DNA from: an uncultured Lachnospiraceae bacterium | Lineage (GTDB): Bacteria > Bacillota_A > Clostridia > Lachnospirales > Lachnospiraceae | Direction: 5' to 3' | DNA: 9,069 nt | Assembly: GCA_910587495.1 (NCBI GenBank) | Contig: CAJUMT010000141.1 | Coordinates: 1 to 9,069, forward strand | Shown here: one piece after another, positions 5,991 to 9,069 of the stretch | Layout: the number at the start of each line of letters is the position of its first letter | Position numbering within the stretch: position 1 is the stretch's first letter | Position numbers and translations under genes: made by a program | The notes under the pieces: generated by a model | What the model was told of the DNA's origin: nothing | Seen by the model: only the letters and a program-made list of their open reading frames with translations | Databases searched by the model: none

Positions 5991-6749
5991 ATGTTTGAAT
6001 TTAATGACCAGGTAGTAATTGTAACAGGCAGCGGTTCCCCGAAGGGAATTGGAAGGACCATCGCACGCACATTTGCAAAACAGGGAGCGACCGTCGTGAT
6101 TGCGGATATGAATGAGGCAGGTATTAAAGATACGGTAGCTGTGATTGAAGGGGAAGGCGGAAAAGCCATGGGAGTGACAGTGAATGTAACTTCTCCGGAG
6201 TCCGTACAGCAGATGGTAGATACAATAATGGAAAAATACGGGCGAATTGATGTGCTTGTAAACAATGCGGGTATTTCCCAGAAAGTAACCGTTGAGGACA
6301 TGAAGCTGGAAGACATGCGGAAGATCTTTGAAGTAAATATGTATGGACTTTTCCTCTGCACCCAGGCATGTATGAAACCCATGCGTGCGGCAAAATATGG
6401 AAGGATTGTGAATCTGTCCTCCGTATCCGGTAAACGGGGAGGCGGTGTGTTTGGCGGCGCGCATTATTCTGCTTCCAAAGCGGCGGTATTGGCTTTTTCC
6501 AAAAATCTTTCCAGAGAGATATCCGCAGAAGGCGTCACGATCAACAGTGTATGCCCGGGACTGATCAACACAGAGATCTGGAAATCCCTTCCGGAAGAAG
6601 ACGCGAAAAAAGTAATCGACGGGATTCCTATGGGCCGTCCGGGCGAGACCCAGGAAGTGGCCAACGCCATTTTGTTCCTGGCATCCAAAGAAGCTTCTTA
6701 TATTACAGGTGAAGAAATCGACATCAACGGCGGGTCACATATGGATTAA
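5991..6749 (+). CDS. Short-chain dehydrogenase/reductase (classical SDR), probably NAD(H)-dependent
   Basis: This 252-residue protein is a classical SDR that interconverts an alcohol and a ketone or aldehyde. The Rossmann motif TGSGSPKGIG (12-21) carries a two-residue insertion relative to the usual TGxxxGxG. Asp39 at the end of the second strand favours NAD(H) over NADP(H). NNAG (91-94), Asn116, Ser144 and the Tyr159/Lys163 pair in YSASK form the normal active site, and PG (189-190) follows. The C-terminus has the usual GEEIDINGG pattern. AGGAGA (5977-5982) lies eight bases before ATG. Relatives are labelled FabG-like, gluconate 5-dehydrogenase or 2-deoxygluconate dehydrogenase, and sequence alone does not choose among them. 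Operon context suggests a polyol, sugar acid or keto-acid substrate and not fatty acid synthesis. It lies after the repeats and is closed by a terminator. Confidence 0.93.
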   Translation: MFEFNDQVVIVTGSGSPKGIGRTIARTFAKQGATVVIADMNEAGIKDTVAVIEGEGGKAMGVTVNVTSPESVQQMVDTIMEKYGRIDVLVNNAGISQKVTVEDMKLEDMRKIFEVNMYGLFLCTQACMKPMRAAKYGRIVNLSSVSGKRGGGVFGGAHYSASKAAVLAFSKNLSREISAEGVTINSVCPGLINTEIWKSLPEEDAKKVIDGIPMGRPGETQEVANAILFLASKEASYITGEEIDINGGSHMD

Positions 6750-6753
6750 AAAT

Positions 6754-6783
6754 AAAGGGGCTGCAACGGCGGTCCCTTTTTTT
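6754..6783 (+). terminator. Rho-independent terminator ending the operon
   Basis: AAAGGGGCTGC (6754-6764) pairs with GCGGTCCCTTT (6769-6779) over 11 bp with two G-U pairs, closing an AACG loop, and the T-run extends to 6783. It begins five bases after the dehydrogenase stop codon and separates the operon from the next gene. Confidence 0.88.
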
Positions 6784-6820
6784 AGACCAGGAAAAACCAC
6801 AGAAAAGTTAAAATAGAAAA

Positions 6821-6849
6821 TAGACAAGCTTAACGATATGTGGTAGAAT
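6821..6849 (+). promoter_or_regulatory. Extended -10 promoter of the pyruvate:ferredoxin oxidoreductase gene
   Basis: TAGACA (6821-6826) and TAGAAT (6844-6849) are separated by exactly 17 bp, and TGG directly before the -10 makes an extended -10 element. Transcription would start near 6856, giving a leader of about 45-50 bases with AAGGAGG (6886-6892). This looks like a strong housekeeping promoter, independent of the upstream operon. I see no clear operator around it. Confidence 0.78.
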
Positions 6850-6902
6850 AAATCCGTATGATTTAGAGGTCTTATCGATTCAAACAAGGAGGAATAACAA
6901 AA

Positions 6903-9069
6903 ATGGCCAGAAAAATGAAAACTATGGATGGTAATCATGCAGCGGCTCATGCATCCTATGCATATTCTGATGTTGCTGCAATCTATCCTATCACCCCATC
7001 TTCTGTTATGGCAGAAGCCACAGACGAATGGGCAACCCAGGGAAGGACCAATATCTTCGGGCGTACAGTACAGGTGACTGAGATGCAGTCCGAGGCAGGT
7101 GCTGCAGGTGCTGTCCACGGATCTTTAGCAGCAGGTGCGCTTACGACTACTTTTACCGCTTCTCAGGGCCTTTTACTTATGATCCCGAATCTGTATAAGG
7201 TAGCAGGCGAGAGGCTTCCGGGTGTGTTTAACGTATCTGCGCGTGCGCTGGCAAGCCATGCACTGTCTATTTTTGGAGACCACTCTGATGTATATGCATG
7301 CCGTCAGACCGGCGCAGCCATGCTCTGCGAATCCAGCGTACAGGAAGTTATGGATTTAACTCCGGTTGCGCATTGTGCAGCGATCAAAGGACGTCTTCCC
7401 TTTATTAATTTCTTTGATGGTTTCCGCACTTCCCATGAGATTCAGAAGATTGAGCAGTGGGATTATGAGGATCTGAAAGATATGGTGGATATGGATGCTA
7501 TCGAGGCGTACAGAAAAGACGCGCTGAATCCGAATCATCCCTGCCAGAGAGGTTCCGCGCAGAACCCGGATATCTTCTTCCAGGCCCGCGAGGCATGCAA
7601 TCCGTACTATGACGCTCTCCCGGCTATCGTGCAGGAGTACATGGACAAAGTAAATGCCAAGATCGGAACGAATTATAAATTATTTAACTATTACGGCGCA
7701 GCTGACGCTGAAAAAGTTATTATTGCCATGGGTTCCGTATGTGATACCATTGAGGAAACTATTGATTATCTGATGGCAGCCGGTGAGAAAGTCGGTGTTG
7801 TAAAAGTACGTTTGTACAGACCGTTCAGTGCCAAAGCGTTAGTAGATGCAATTCCGGACACAGCAAAAGTGATCAGTGTTCTTGACAGAACCAAAGAGCC
7901 GGGTGCGCTTGGCGAGCCTCTGTACCTGGATGTGGTTGCCGCTTTGAAAGGCACGAAGTTCAATGATACGCCGATCCTTTCCGGACGTTACGGATTAGGT
8001 TCCAAAGATACGACGCCGGCACAGATCGTTGCGGTGTACAAAAACACAGAGAAGGCAAAATTCACGATCGGTATCGTAGATGATGTGACAAATCTTTCCC
8101 TTGACGCAGGCACTCCGCTTGTGACAACGCCGGAAGGAACGACCAACTGTAAGTTCTGGGGTCTTGGCGCGGACGGTACCGTAGGAGCAAACAAGAACTC
8201 CATCAAGATTATCGGTGACAACACGGATATGTATGCGCAGGCATATTTTGACTATGACTCCAAAAAGTCTGGCGGCGTAACCATGTCCCACCTGCGCTTT
8301 GGCAAGAAGCCGATCAAGTCTACATACTTGATCCACAAAGCGAACTTTGTAGCATGTCATAATCCTTCCTATATTAATAAGTACAATATGGTGCAGGAGC
8401 TGGTAGACGGAGGAACCTTCCTTTTGAACTGCCCGTGGAATATGGAAGAACTTGAAAGCCATCTGCCAGGACAGGTGAAAGCATTTATTGCGAACCATAA
8501 CATCAAGTTCTATGTGATCGACGGCGTAAAGATCGGTATCGAGACCGGCATGGGACCGACCCGTATTAACACAATCCTTCAGTCTGCATTCTTTAAACTG
8601 ACCGGAATTATTCCGGAGGAGCAGGCGATTGACCTTATGAAAGCTGCTGCAAAGGCTACTTACGGACGTAAAGGCGACGATGTTGTCCAGAAGAACTGGG
8701 CGGCGATTGACGCAGGTGCAAAGCAGGTTGTTGAAGTTCAGGTTCCGGACAGCTGGAAGAACGCGGCGGACGAAGGCCTGGTTATGACCCATGCAGAGAG
8801 CGGAAGAAAAGACGCAGTTGATTTTGTCAATAACATTCAGTCCAAAGTATCCGCACAGGAAGGCAATTCCCTGCCTGTATCTGCATTTAAAGACTATGTG
8901 GACGGCACAACTCCGTCCGGTACTTCCGCATACGAGAAGCGCGGCATCGCAGTGAATATTCCGGTATGGAATCCGGAGAACTGTATTCAGTGTAACCGTT
9001 GTTCCTATGTGTGCCCGCACGCAGTCATCCGTCCGGTGGCAATGACCGCTGACGAGGCGGCAAAGGCTC
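6903..9069 (+). CDS. nifJ: Pyruvate:ferredoxin (flavodoxin) oxidoreductase, 5' part, cut by window end
   Basis: The enzyme oxidises pyruvate to acetyl-CoA and CO2, passing electrons to ferredoxin, and is central to anaerobic fermentation. The open frame runs from ATG 6903 to the window end, giving 722 codons of an expected roughly 1,170-1,190. The N-terminus has YPITPSS with Thr31, Glu64 in the EMQSEAG stretch and Arg114 in SARALA; these match the numbering of known active-site residues in the Desulfovibrio africanus enzyme. An EKR motif lies at 678-680, and the first ferredoxin-type cysteine set is Cys694, Cys697, Cys700 and Cys704 (CIQCNRCSYVC). The second iron-sulfur motif and the C-terminal thiamine diphosphate domain would lie beyond the window. 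It has its own promoter, with AAGGAGG ten bases before the start. No frameshift or stop is seen. Confidence 0.97.
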   Translation, partial: MARKMKTMDGNHAAAHASYAYSDVAAIYPITPSSVMAEATDEWATQGRTNIFGRTVQVTEMQSEAGAAGAVHGSLAAGALTTTFTASQGLLLMIPNLYKVAGERLPGVFNVSARALASHALSIFGDHSDVYACRQTGAAMLCESSVQEVMDLTPVAHCAAIKGRLPFINFFDGFRTSHEIQKIEQWDYEDLKDMVDMDAIEAYRKDALNPNHPCQRGSAQNPDIFFQAREACNPYYDALPAIVQEYMDKVNAKIGTNYKLFNYYGAADAEKVIIAMGSVCDTIEETIDYLMAAGEKVGVVKVRLYRPFSAKALVDAIPDTAKVISVLDRTKEPGALGEPLYLDVVAALKGTKFNDTPILSGRYGLGSKDTTPAQIVAVYKNTEKAKFTIGIVDDVTNLSLDAGTPLVTTPEGTTNCKFWGLGADGTVGANKNSIKIIGDNTDMYAQAYFDYDSKKSGGVTMSHLRFGKKPIKSTYLIHKANFVACHNPSYINKYNMVQELVDGGTFLLNCPWNMEELESHLPGQVKAFIANHNIKFYVIDGVKIGIETGMGPTRINTILQSAFFKLTGIIPEEQAIDLMKAAAKATYGRKGDDVVQKNWAAIDAGAKQVVEVQVPDSWKNAADEGLVMTHAESGRKDAVDFVNNIQSKVSAQEGNSLPVSAFKDYVDGTTPSGTSAYEKRGIAVNIPVWNPENCIQCNRCSYVCPHAVIRPVAMTADEAAKA

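Noticed and set aside
5765..6382. A minus-strand open frame crossing the repeats and the dehydrogenase.
   Set aside because: It is low-complexity Ser/Pro/Phe-rich translation opposite a well-supported SDR gene.
7995..9020. A 341-codon open frame on the minus strand.
   Set aside because: It lies wholly opposite the pyruvate:ferredoxin oxidoreductase gene and has no family-like motif or plausible promoter.

Overview
The window looks like chromosomal DNA of an anaerobic, low-to-mid GC Firmicute, most likely a Clostridia member of the Lachnospiraceae type. The reasons are strong AGGAGG-type ribosome binding sites, short AT-rich intergenic gaps, TTGACA/TATAAT-like promoters, a split transketolase and a single-chain pyruvate:ferredoxin oxidoreductase. 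The species cannot be named from this sequence alone. All convincing genes are on the + strand.

Layout: (1) 1-182 is an intergenic lead-in with a perfect 10-bp hairpin (48-73) and the regulator's promoter. (2) 183-902 encodes a GntR-family regulator of the FadR/FCD type, closed by a terminator (909-951). (3) 903-1120 is a regulatory gap holding an 18-bp inverted repeat and a TTGACA promoter. (4) 1121-6749 reads as one catabolic operon: the three parts of a TRAP transporter (binding lipoprotein, small and large membrane subunits), the N- and C-terminal halves of a transketolase as two genes, and an NAD(H)-type short-chain dehydrogenase/reductase, ending in a terminator (6754-6783). (5) 6821-6849 is an extended -10 promoter driving the pyruvate:ferredoxin oxidoreductase gene, which runs off the window end.

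Working together (inference): the FCD regulator senses a small organic acid or sugar-acid-like ligand. The TRAP system imports the substrate with a cation gradient. The dehydrogenase interconverts a hydroxyl and a keto group, and the split transketolase moves a two-carbon ketol unit from a ketose-like intermediate into central metabolism. No kinase, isomerase or aldolase is present in the window, so the substrate cannot be assigned.

The most unusual element is the 228-bp gap between the transketolase and the dehydrogenase (5763-5990). It holds two diverged tandem copies of a roughly 100-bp unit. Both copies can fold into the same three-part hairpin, with different sequences but preserved pairing in the outer stems and a GNRA tetraloop at the tip (GCAA in one, GTAA in the other). 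That pattern suggests selection on an RNA fold, and I do not recognise it as a known class.
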